Assembly (NCBI GenBank): GCA_964493515.1
Contig: CAZBNJ010000017.1
Location: forward strand, 1 to 38,028
Direction of reading: 5' to 3'
Source of the DNA: CANRIN01 sp964493515
Lineage (GTDB): Bacteria; Bacillota; Clostridia; Oscillospirales; JAAYOS01
Length of the DNA stretch: 38,028 nt
Numbering within the stretch: the stretch's first letter is position 1; every line of letters begins with the position of its first letter. A program made the translations under genes and the position numbers. Below are positions 31,771 to 38,028 of this stretch, one piece after another. The notes under the pieces were generated by a model, which did no database searches, was not told the origin of the DNA, and saw nothing but the letters and a program-made list of their open reading frames with translations.

Positions 31771-31799
31771 TTGACTTTACGGCTCGGGTGCGGTATAGT
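31771..31799 (+). promoter_or_regulatory. Sigma-A promoter of the SLH protein gene
   Basis: TTGACT (31771-31776), 17 bp, TATAGT (31794-31799). The transcript begins with a small hairpin CCCGG-GCGAA-CCGGG (31809-31823), which may stabilise the mRNA, and has GGGAGG before the ATG. Confidence 0.75.
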
Positions 31800-31850
31800 C
31801 TTCTCGTGCCCGGGCGAACCGGGAAAAATAAAAGGGAGGAACGATAGATC

Positions 31851-34211
31851 ATGCAGTATCTGAAGAAATTGCTGGCAGCAACGCTTGTGCTCGCTATGAC
31901 GATGGCGTTCGTGCCGGCGGCGTCCGCGCTCAACTTTACCGACAGTGAGGACGTCAGGAACAGTGAGGCGGTCGAGCTTCTCGTCAGCCTCGGAATCATC
32001 AAGGGTCATGACGACGGACGTTTTGATCCGACCGGCCATCTGACCCGTGCGGAGGCGGCGAAGATAATCTACGTCGCGACCCGCGGCGAGGACGACGGCG
32101 CGAAGATCTTCGCCGGCTCGAACCTCTTCAATGACGTTCCGCGCGGACTGTGGTCGCAGGGCTACATCAACTACGCGGCGGTCATGGAGTTTGTTGCGGG
32201 CCACGGCGACGGAAAGTTCGATCCGAACGGGGACATCACCGGATACGAGTTCCTGAAGATCCTTCTCTGCGCGCTCGGCTACGACCAGGAGACCGAGGGA
32301 TTCGCCTATGACGCGCGCTGGCAGTACAACGTGCTGACCGTGGCGCTGAAGAAGGGACTTACCGTCGGCTTCTCGGGCGATCTCGCGCAGCCGCTGGAGC
32401 GCGATGACGCGGCTCTGTTCGCGGCAAACGCAGTCTACGCCACCACCGTTCGCTACGATGCGAATATGCGTGCGCAGTCGACCGGCGTGACCTTCGGCGA
32501 GGCAAATCTCGGACTGAGCACCATCTCGGGCATCCTTGTTGCAAACGACAAGGCGGCGCTCGACGGCTACTCGATGACCGAGGAGGGTTCGATAATCGCC
32601 ATCGGCGACAAGACCGTGCTCGTGCCGCTTTCGAGCGAGCGCATCATGCTCGGCTCGGCGGTCAACGCGCTGGTCAGCGTCAAGAGCGGCTCGTCGCTCA
32701 TCGCGGACGACGGCAGCTACAACTCGGCGGCGATAGCCAAGGGCTTCGGCGCGGTTCGCGTTGACAGCGACCGCACCGTCGAGCTGGACATCAACAAGGA
32801 CAAGACCGCTGAGGATGTCGAGTACTACATCAACTACAAGAAGGCTGACAAGGACGCCTACGAGGCGCTCGGCGCGGGTCACCGTGTGCGTGCGATCTCG
32901 AACGACGGCGACAACAAGATCGACATGGTGATAGTCGAGAAGATGAGCTTCGGCGAGGTCTCGAACGTCACTTCGACCGGCACCGTCACCGTTGGCGGCA
33001 GCCGCTACACCAAGGACAACGCTGTTGGACTTGAGGGACTTGAGAAGGGCGACAAGGTGCTCTATATGTCGATAGAGGGCGGCATGACCCACTTCGAGAA
33101 GCCCGAGACCATGGTCGGCACGGCATCCGCCTACACCGATAAGTACGTCATGATAGACGGCAACCGCTACGAGACCGCCATCGGCGTTGCGGGCTTCAAG
33201 ACCTCCGATGCGCCGCTCGGCAAGGAAGCGACCTACTTCATGCTCGACGGCAAGATAGTCGGATGCGAGTCCGAGGCTGAGGCTCAGAGCCAGCTCAACT
33301 ACGCCCTGGCGCTGCGTGCGACCCGCGTCGGCTGGGAGTGGCGCGCTGAGATGGTCGGCATGGACGGCAAGAAGGCGACCTACGTTCTCGCCAACGCCGA
33401 CGACGTCATAGCGGACGACAAACTCGCCGAGGGCCTGTACGACCTGAAGATAAACGAGGACGGCGCGGCTGTGCTGAAGGCGGTCGACACCACCGGAAGC
33501 AGCGTGAGCAAGGAGATAAAGTTCACGAACGGCAATCCGCGCATGGGCGACAAGTTCGTCACCTCCAAGACGGTAATGTTCCTGGAGATAGACGGCCAGT
33601 GGCAGGTGTACACCGGCATGAACAACATCCCGAGCTTCACCGCCGAGGCTGCCGAGCGCACCGTCTACGGCACGGCTGAGGATCTCTACGGCACCGACGA
33701 CATGATAACCATCGCGGTCATCTCGAACGTCAAGCTCGCGGACGAGAAGAGCGAGAACCACTTCATCGTGCTCGGTGACGTGCTGAACATCGCCGACGGC
33801 AAGCAGAGCTTCGCCGCATGGGACGGCAGCGAGATGAAGAACTTCATCTCCACCGCAGAGGGCATAGTCAGCGGCGGCGTGTACAAGTTCACTCTCAACG
33901 CCGCGGGCGACTCGGTCACCAAGGCTGAGGCAGTCACCGGCGAGGAGGGCGTCCTGACCCACGCAGAGGGCATGGTGCTCCGTCTCGCGACCGCCGGCTC
34001 GACCGACGCGCAGATAATCACCTACACCAACAACACCAAGGTAGTGATCGTCGACCTGAAGGCGAACACCGCCGAGGCGGCAACGATAGCCGATCTGTCC
34101 ACCACCGCCGCCGACGCGGTAGAGGAGATGGACGAGGGCGTGACCGACACCATGATCGTGAAGAACGACAATGGCGACGCGGTCTATGTCTACCAGTTCA
34201 TCGGCGAGTAA
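31851..34211 (+). CDS. S-layer homology (SLH) domain surface protein
   Basis: A 786-residue secreted protein. The signal peptide (1-26, cut after ASA) is followed by an SLH region: a good first SLH domain (about 28-83) with GHDDGRFDPTGHLTRAEAAK, a second (about 92-147) with GHGDGKFDPNGDITGYEFLK in which the TRAE motif has become TGYE, and a third, degenerate repeat (about 150-200). SLH domains bind pyruvylated secondary cell-wall polymers. The remaining 580 residues are beta-rich, with acidic character and no domain I recognise. There is no sortase motif or membrane anchor. A strong promoter, a 5' hairpin and its own terminator suggest an abundant product, perhaps an S-layer or other wall-coat component. 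It is monocistronic. Confidence 0.9.
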   Translation: MQYLKKLLAATLVLAMTMAFVPAASALNFTDSEDVRNSEAVELLVSLGIIKGHDDGRFDPTGHLTRAEAAKIIYVATRGEDDGAKIFAGSNLFNDVPRGLWSQGYINYAAVMEFVAGHGDGKFDPNGDITGYEFLKILLCALGYDQETEGFAYDARWQYNVLTVALKKGLTVGFSGDLAQPLERDDAALFAANAVYATTVRYDANMRAQSTGVTFGEANLGLSTISGILVANDKAALDGYSMTEEGSIIAIGDKTVLVPLSSERIMLGSAVNALVSVKSGSSLIADDGSYNSAAIAKGFGAVRVDSDRTVELDINKDKTAEDVEYYINYKKADKDAYEALGAGHRVRAISNDGDNKIDMVIVEKMSFGEVSNVTSTGTVTVGGSRYTKDNAVGLEGLEKGDKVLYMSIEGGMTHFEKPETMVGTASAYTDKYVMIDGNRYETAIGVAGFKTSDAPLGKEATYFMLDGKIVGCESEAEAQSQLNYALALRATRVGWEWRAEMVGMDGKKATYVLANADDVIADDKLAEGLYDLKINEDGAAVLKAVDTTGSSVSKEIKFTNGNPRMGDKFVTSKTVMFLEIDGQWQVYTGMNNIPSFTAEAAERTVYGTAEDLYGTDDMITIAVISNVKLADEKSENHFIVLGDVLNIADGKQSFAAWDGSEMKNFISTAEGIVSGGVYKFTLNAAGDSVTKAEAVTGEEGVLTHAEGMVLRLATAGSTDAQIITYTNNTKVVIVDLKANTAEAATIADLSTTAADAVEEMDEGVTDTMIVKNDNGDAVYVYQFIGE

Positions 34212-34232
34212 GAGATACAGAGACAGACAAAG

Positions 34233-34261
34233 GAGAGAGACCTCACGGTCTCTCTCTTTTT
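34233..34261. terminator. Terminator after the SLH gene, bidirectional
   Basis: GAGAGAGACC (34233-34242), loop TCAC, GGTCTCTCTC (34247-34256), then five T. It lies between convergent genes, so it may also stop the minus-strand gene. Confidence 0.85.
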
Positions 34262-34262
34262 G

Positions 34263-34706
34263 TCACTTCAGCCACTGCTTCAGTCCGTCCTCGCAGCGGT
34301 GCTCGAGGTCTATGACCGCCTCGGCGAGATGCTTCGTCTCCTCCGACGCACCCGGGCAGCTGTTCTTCGCGCCCTCGATCTCGGTCACGCCCATGCCCGC
34401 GCCGCGTATCGCCATCTCGGCGAGGTGGGAGGGGGTGGCGTCGAGCGCGGTGTTCAGCTTTATGCCCGCGCGGCTCATCATCTTTGTCATCGAGCCGTAG
34501 CCCTCCGGCGTCTGATGCAGGCGGTGCAGCCGTCCGAGCGTCGCCGCCTCTATCGCGCGGTACTCCTTGAGCTGGTTGGTAAACTGATTTCGGAGCGCGT
34601 CGTCGTCTGTGACCTTCATCATGTGTTCGGTCGCGCCCGCGCCCATCGTCACCGTGCCGTAGACGGTGTTGAGAAGCTCTATATCGTCGTTTTTTTCGGT
34701 GTGCAT
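34263..34706 (-). CDS. Uncharacterised helical protein
   Basis: A 147-residue soluble, mostly helical protein that I do not recognise. The N-terminal half (DIELLNTVYGTVTMGAGATEHMMKVTDD, then LRNQFTNQLKEYRAIEAAT) and the C-terminal half (MIRG-like turn, then SEETKHLAEAVIDLEHRCEDGLKQWL) predict a four-helix bundle. It has several conserved-looking His, Glu and Met residues and two cysteines, which recalls ferritin-like or DUF2383-type bundles, but no complete di-iron ExxH pair is evident. No signal peptide. I start at the ATG at 34706, ten bases after AAAGGA; a GTG three codons upstream lies on that site. It is convergent with the SLH gene and divergent from mrp. Confidence 0.75.
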   Translation of the reverse strand: MHTEKNDDIELLNTVYGTVTMGAGATEHMMKVTDDDALRNQFTNQLKEYRAIEAATLGRLHRLHQTPEGYGSMTKMMSRAGIKLNTALDATPSHLAEMAIRGAGMGVTEIEGAKNSCPGASEETKHLAEAVIDLEHRCEDGLKQWLK

Positions 34707-34739
34707 CGCTTTCACGTCCTTTCGCGGTTCTTACGCTGT

Positions 34740-34765
34740 TATTCTGCGCCGAGCGGGGCAGAATA
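34740..34765. repeat. Inverted repeat next to the mrp promoter
   Basis: TATTCTGC (34740-34747) and GCAGAATA (34758-34765) with partial pairing of the ten bases between them, ending three bases before the mrp -35 box. It could be an operator for one or both divergent genes. Confidence 0.45.
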
Positions 34766-34768
34766 GTC

Positions 34769-34798
34769 TTGACAATTACTGCCGATTTGGAGTATCAT
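34769..34798 (+). promoter_or_regulatory. Sigma-A promoter of mrp
   Basis: TTGACA (34769-34774), 18 bp, TATCAT (34793-34798). Confidence 0.65.
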
Positions 34799-34855
34799 GT
34801 GTGGCGTGGAGTAATGTGTTTGGGATATTTTCCCAGTTTTAGGAGGTTTTGAAAA

Positions 34856-35734
34856 ATGGCTGAAAACGAGAAGAACGTCCCGGTGGGCGAGGAGATACCC
34901 GAGGACTGCACGCATGACTGCTCGACCTGCGGCGCGGCGTGTCCGTCCAAGCAGACCGAGGACGAGAACGGGCACAAGCTGCCCCATCAGATGAGCTCGA
35001 TAAAGCGAGTGATAGGCGTTGTAAGCGGCAAGGGCGGCGTCGGCAAGAGCCTCGTCACCTCGCTTATGGCGGTGAACATGAGCCGCCGCGAGCACCGCGT
35101 GGCGATACTCGATGCCGACGTGACCGGACCGTCGATACCGCGCGCGTTCGGACTGAACAAGAAGGCACAGGCGACCGAGTGGGGAATCCTTCCTGTGCGC
35201 TCAAAGACCGGCATAGACATCATGTCGGTGAACCTGCTGCTCCAGAACGACACCGATCCGGTCGTGTGGCGCGGCCCGGTGATATCCGGCGCGGTGGAGC
35301 AGTTCTGGACCGACGTCGTCTGGGTGGACGTGGACTATATGTTCATAGATATGCCGCCCGGAACCGGAGATGTGCCGCTGACCGTGTTCCAGTCGCTGCC
35401 GGTGGACGGCATAATCGTAGTCGCAAGCCCGCAGGAGCTGGTCGGCATGATAGTCTCCAAGGCGGTCAAGATGGCAAACCTTATGAACATCCCGGTGCTC
35501 GGACTGGTCGAGAACATGAGCTATATGGAGTGCCCCGACTGCAAAAAGAAGCTCTATCCGTTCGGCGAGGGCAAGACCAGGAAGGTCGCCGAAGAGTTCG
35601 GACTGCCGATGCTCGGCGAGCTTCCGATAGACCCCTCGCTTGCGCGCAACAGCGACGACGGACTTATCGAGCTGTACGAGGGCGACTATCTGACCGAGGC
35701 CGCGGACCTCATCGAGAAGAATTTCCCGGTGTAA
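34856..35734 (+). CDS. Mrp/NBP35 family iron-sulfur cluster carrier ATPase
   Basis: A 292-residue cytosolic P-loop ATPase that carries Fe-S clusters to target apoproteins. The N-terminus holds four cysteines (C18, C22, C25, C29), as in NBP35-type proteins. The deviant Walker A is SGKGGVGKS (57-65), then LDADVTGPSIPRAFG, the conserved WRGPVISGAVEQF, and the Walker B region DYMFIDMPPGTGDVPLTV. The bridging CxxC is MECPDC (about 224-230), which binds a 4Fe-4S cluster at the dimer interface. Usual length. The AGGAGG site eight bases before ATG is very strong. It is followed by an AT-rich hairpin and the rpsO promoter, so it is probably monocistronic. Confidence 0.95.
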   Translation: MAENEKNVPVGEEIPEDCTHDCSTCGAACPSKQTEDENGHKLPHQMSSIKRVIGVVSGKGGVGKSLVTSLMAVNMSRREHRVAILDADVTGPSIPRAFGLNKKAQATEWGILPVRSKTGIDIMSVNLLLQNDTDPVVWRGPVISGAVEQFWTDVVWVDVDYMFIDMPPGTGDVPLTVFQSLPVDGIIVVASPQELVGMIVSKAVKMANLMNIPVLGLVENMSYMECPDCKKKLYPFGEGKTRKVAEEFGLPMLGELPIDPSLARNSDDGLIELYEGDYLTEAADLIEKNFPV

Positions 35735-35738
35735 TTTT

Positions 35739-35767
35739 GCATTTTTGAAAAAATTTCGCAAAAATGC
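35739..35767 (+). terminator. AT-rich hairpin after mrp
   Basis: GCATTTTTG (35739-35747) pairs with CAAAAATGC (35759-35767). It follows the stop codon directly. The stem is weak in GC, so it is a poor terminator by itself; it overlaps the start of the rpsO promoter region. Confidence 0.4.
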
Positions 35768-35768
35768 G

Positions 35769-35797
35769 TTTACAAGCTCGAATAAGTGTGGTACAAT
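35769..35797 (+). promoter_or_regulatory. Sigma-A promoter of rpsO
   Basis: TTTACA (35769-35774), 17 bp, TACAAT (35792-35797). Confidence 0.75.
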
Positions 35798-35803
35798 AAC
35801 CAT

Positions 35804-35909
35804 TGCACGTCTGTCGGCAGCGCAGTTTTGGGAGAATGCTCCGCGATGGAGCGCGTCACCCGCCCGGACTTCGCTGTACGAAATAAAACACGAAAGGTGA
35901 TAGAACATT
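35804..35909 (+). promoter_or_regulatory. Structured leader of rpsO, possible S15 autoregulatory element
   Basis: The 105-base leader can fold as nested stems: CAGCGCAG (35818-35825) with CTTCGCTG (35869-35876), seven of eight pairs; GGG (35830-35832) with CCC (35859-35861); and GCTCC (35838-35842) with GGAGC (35848-35852). S15 represses its own mRNA through structured leaders in several bacteria, but leader types differ between groups, so this is a candidate only. Confidence 0.4.
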
Positions 35910-36176
35910 ATGATGCTGAAGGAAGACAAGACCAAGATCATCGAGGAAAACCGCACCCACGCGACCGACACCGGTTCGCCGGAGGTCCAGGTGGCTATCC
36001 TCACCGAGCGTATCAACACGCTGACCGAGCACCTGAAGGTGCATACGCACGATAACCATTCGCGCCGCGGTCTGCTCACGATGGTCGGCAAGCGCCGCCG
36101 TCTGCTGGACTATCTGGCATCGAAGGACATCGAACGCTATCGTGCACTTATCGCAAAGCTCGGAATCCGCAAGTAA
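35910..36176 (+). CDS. rpsO: 30S ribosomal protein S15
   Basis: Primary 16S rRNA-binding protein of the small subunit. The 88 residues cover the whole four-helix protein, with the signature segments TGSPEVQVAILTERI, HSRRGLLTMVGKRRRLLDYL and YRALIAKLGIRK. Two adjacent ATG codons (35910 and 35913) follow AAAGGTGAT, and either could be used. It lies directly before pnp, the conserved rpsO-pnp pair, with a terminator between. The long structured leader may be the site of autoregulation. Confidence 0.98.
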   Translation: MMLKEDKTKIIEENRTHATDTGSPEVQVAILTERINTLTEHLKVHTHDNHSRRGLLTMVGKRRRLLDYLASKDIERYRALIAKLGIRK

Positions 36177-36183
36177 GACCGAT

Positions 36184-36214
36184 GGCGGGGCGGTTTATAC
36201 CGTCCCGCCGTTTT
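36184..36214 (+). terminator. Terminator/processing hairpin between rpsO and pnp
   Basis: GGCGGGGCGG (36184-36193), loop TTTATA, CCGTCCCGCC (36200-36209), one G-U pair, then GTTTTAG. As in E. coli rpsO-pnp, partial read-through into pnp is likely. Confidence 0.75.
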
Positions 36215-36216
36215 AG

Positions 36217-36245
36217 TTGTCGACGTGTAGATGTTGGAATAATAA
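36217..36245 (+). promoter_or_regulatory. Possible promoter of pnp
   Basis: TTGTCG (36217-36222), 17 bp, TAATAA (36240-36245), just behind the rpsO terminator and 25 bases before the pnp start codon. Confidence 0.45.
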
Positions 36246-36270
36246 TTTTGGAGACAGGAGAAGAGGAAAA

Positions 36271-38028
36271 ATGGTAACACATCGTCAGTTCACAAACTAC
36301 CGCGTTTTCGAGACCGAGATCGCGGGCAAGAAGCTGAGCCTTGAGTACGGAAAGGTCAGCGAGCTTGCAAACGCAGCTCTCATGTGCCGCTGCGGCGACA
36401 CCGCGGTGCTCGTCACCGTGACCGCGTCCAAGAAGCCGAGGGAGGGGATAGACTTCTTCCCGCTTTCCATCGACTTTGAGGAAAAGCTCTACGCCGCGGG
36501 CAAGATACCCGGCTCGTTCAACCGCCGCGAAGGCCGCGCGGGCGAGAAGGCGACGCTCAACGGACGTCTCATCGACCGTCCGATGCGCCCGCTGTTCCCG
36601 TCGAACATGCGCAACGACGTCGCGATAGTCTGCACCGTCATGAGCCAGGACCCGGACGTTCAGCCGGAGATAGTCGGCATGATAGGCGCGTCCGCCGCCG
36701 TCGCGATAAGCGATGTGCCGTGGAACGGACCGATAGCCGGAACTGCGGTAGGTCTTGTGGACGGACAGCTCGTGCTCAATCCGAACGCCGAGCAACGCGC
36801 AAAGAGCGACCTCGCCCTGACCGTCGCCTCCACCGCAAAGAAGGTGGTCATGATCGAGGCGGGCGCGAATCAGGTGCCGGAGGACAAGATGTTCGAGGCG
36901 ATAATGCTCGCCGACGCGGAGAACAAGAAGATAGTCGAGTTCATAAACGGCATGGTCGCCGAGATAGGCAAGCCGAAGTTTACCCCCGCCGCCGGCTCGT
37001 TTGACGAGGAGCTGCTGGCGAAGATAAAGGTGTGGGCGCACGAGAAGATTCAGTACGCCATGGACACCGACGACAAGAATATCCGCGAGGAGCGTCTGGC
37101 GGTGGTGCAGGACGAGATAATCGCCGAGTTCGGCGAGGAGTATCCGCACGTCACCGAGCAGATGGGCGAGATAATGTACAAGGCGCAGAAGGTGGTCGTG
37201 CGCGAGTGGCTGATGCAGGGCAAGCGCGTTGACGGACGCCAGATGGACGAGGTGCGTCCGCTCGCCGCCGAGGTCGGTCTGCTGCCGCGCGTCCACGGCT
37301 CGGGACTGTTCACCCGCGGTCAGACGCAGGTGCTGACCAGCTGCACGCTCGGCGTGATAAGCGACCAGCAGAAGCTGGACAACATATACGGCGACGAGTT
37401 CAAGCGCTATATCCACCACTACAACTTCCCGCCGTATTCGGTCGGCGAGGCTCGCGGACTTCGCGGTCCGGGACGCCGCGAGATAGGCCACGGAGCGCTT
37501 GCCGAGCGCGCGCTCGAGCCGGTCATCCCGACCGAGGACGAGTTCCCGTACGCGATACGCCTGGTCAGCGAGGTGCTCAGCTCGAACGGTTCGACCTCGC
37601 AGGGCTCGATATGCGCGTCGACGCTGGCGCTGATGGACGCGGGCGTTCCGATAAAGGAGCCGGTCGCGGGCATAAGCTGCGGACTTATCGACAACGCCGA
37701 GGACGGCACCTGGACGACGTTTACCGACATCCAGGGCGTCGAAGACTTCTACGGCGACATGGACTTCAAGGTCGGCGGCACCAAGAACGGCATAACCGCC
37801 ATCCAGATGGACCTGAAGAACGACGGCCTTACGCCGGAGATAATCAAGTCGGCGTTTGAGCGCTGCCGTCTGGCGCGTCTTGAGATACTCGACGAGATAA
37901 TGCTGCCGGCGATAGCCGCGCCGCGCCGTGAGCTCAGCCGCTTCGCGCCCAAGATGATACGCACCAAGATAGACCCGGACAAGATTCGCGAGGTCATCGG
38001 CTCGGGCGGAAAGGTTATTCAGAAGATA
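36271..38028 (+). CDS. pnp: Polyribonucleotide nucleotidyltransferase (PNPase), 3' end cut off
   Basis: Phosphorolytic 3'-to-5' exoribonuclease of the RNA degradation machinery. 586 codons are visible of about 700; the window ends inside the gene. The first RNase PH-like domain starts after MVTHRQFTNYRVFETEIAGK in outline and contains the motif stretch FNRREGRAGEKATLNGRLIDRPMRPLFP around residues 85-112. A helical linker follows (about 215-300). The second RNase PH domain has GSGLFTRGQTQVLTSCTLG, PGRREIGHGALAERAL and SNGSTSQGSICAS-TLALMDAG, with the catalytic aspartates downstream. The KH domain begins with REVIGSGGKVIQKI at the window edge; the S1 domain is missing. The ATG at 36271 is preceded by GGAGA and AGAGG sites. 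It follows rpsO as usual. Confidence 0.97.
   Translation, partial: MVTHRQFTNYRVFETEIAGKKLSLEYGKVSELANAALMCRCGDTAVLVTVTASKKPREGIDFFPLSIDFEEKLYAAGKIPGSFNRREGRAGEKATLNGRLIDRPMRPLFPSNMRNDVAIVCTVMSQDPDVQPEIVGMIGASAAVAISDVPWNGPIAGTAVGLVDGQLVLNPNAEQRAKSDLALTVASTAKKVVMIEAGANQVPEDKMFEAIMLADAENKKIVEFINGMVAEIGKPKFTPAAGSFDEELLAKIKVWAHEKIQYAMDTDDKNIREERLAVVQDEIIAEFGEEYPHVTEQMGEIMYKAQKVVVREWLMQGKRVDGRQMDEVRPLAAEVGLLPRVHGSGLFTRGQTQVLTSCTLGVISDQQKLDNIYGDEFKRYIHHYNFPPYSVGEARGLRGPGRREIGHGALAERALEPVIPTEDEFPYAIRLVSEVLSSNGSTSQGSICASTLALMDAGVPIKEPVAGISCGLIDNAEDGTWTTFTDIQGVEDFYGDMDFKVGGTKNGITAIQMDLKNDGLTPEIIKSAFERCRLARLEILDEIMLPAIAAPRRELSRFAPKMIRTKIDPDKIREVIGSGGKVIQKI

Noticed and set aside
31740..33962. Open frame of 740 codons opposite the SLH gene
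   Set aside because: Antisense mirror of a gene with signal peptide and SLH domains; it has no recognisable domain or start signal.
35846..35909. Upstream open frame in the rpsO leader (ATG at 35846)
   Set aside because: No ribosome binding site, and it continues out of frame into rpsO. It is more likely part of the leader stem.
1..38028. CRISPR arrays, prophage, toxin-antitoxin, restriction systems, tRNA or rRNA genes
   Set aside because: I saw no regularly spaced repeats, integrase or phage genes, no cloverleaf-like intergenic sequences, and no gene of these families. Almost all sequence is filled by housekeeping, sporulation and envelope genes.

Overview
The window comes from a GC-rich, endospore-forming member of the Clostridia (Bacillota). 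The evidence is the sporulation genes (yabP, yabQ, spoVB, a spoIIQ-like M23 protein), the Bacillus-type order of the yab/divIC cluster, a dimeric-type glycyl-tRNA synthetase, HemZ, strong AGGAGG-type ribosome binding sites, and consensus sigma-A promoters with 17-bp spacers. Isoleucine ATA codons are frequent despite the high GC content. An uncultured Oscillospirales- or Christensenellales-like lineage is my guess; the sequence does not prove it. A run of exactly 100 N at 1971-2070 marks an assembly join, so ftsH to its left may not truly be a neighbour of the rest. There are no tRNA or rRNA genes, CRISPR arrays, transposases or phage genes.

Nearly all genes from 1 to 20.5 kb are on the minus strand. 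They are: ftsH; the gap; an operon of an amidohydrolase, an orphan class I fumarase alpha subunit and a Ca2+/Na+ antiporter; a translationally coupled pair (double CCG-domain cysteine-rich protein plus a small membrane protein); trxB; a long cell-division and sporulation cluster; and an operon of MBL hydrolase, hemZ and a uridine-kinase-like protein. In transcription order the long cluster reads PNP, MTA/SAH deaminase, spoVB, mazG, HU, rqcP, a large leucine-rich-repeat lipoprotein, yabP, yabQ, divIC, yabR. This is the B. subtilis yabM-yabR order with HU and the lipoprotein inserted.

From 20.5 to 31.6 kb the strands alternate. A MATE exporter (+) converges on spoIIQ (-). spoIIQ lies at the end of a vegetative operon (GDPD, M29 aminopeptidase, acyltransferase). 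A divergent promoter pair then starts femX and alr (+), followed by an unlisted 49-residue small protein (+). These converge on cca and glyS (-). From 31.7 kb to the end are an SLH-domain surface protein (+), an unknown helical protein (-), the Fe-S carrier ATPase Mrp (+), rpsO (+) and pnp (+, cut by the window end).

The most interesting signals are regulatory. The spoIIQ ribosome binding site lies in the 3' arm of a perfect 12-bp hairpin, and a full-match sigma-F promoter is placed so that transcription starts inside that hairpin. Only transcripts from the sporulation promoter would then expose the site, while read-through RNA would stay silent. yabP has a related arrangement in which a strong terminator-like hairpin contains its ribosome binding site. 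Other signals are a triple operator-like motif on the promoter of the fumarase/antiporter operon, a candidate small-RNA unit divergent from trxB, a probable frameshift in yabQ at an A7 run, and an 11-bp-phased direct repeat in front of the 49-residue gene.
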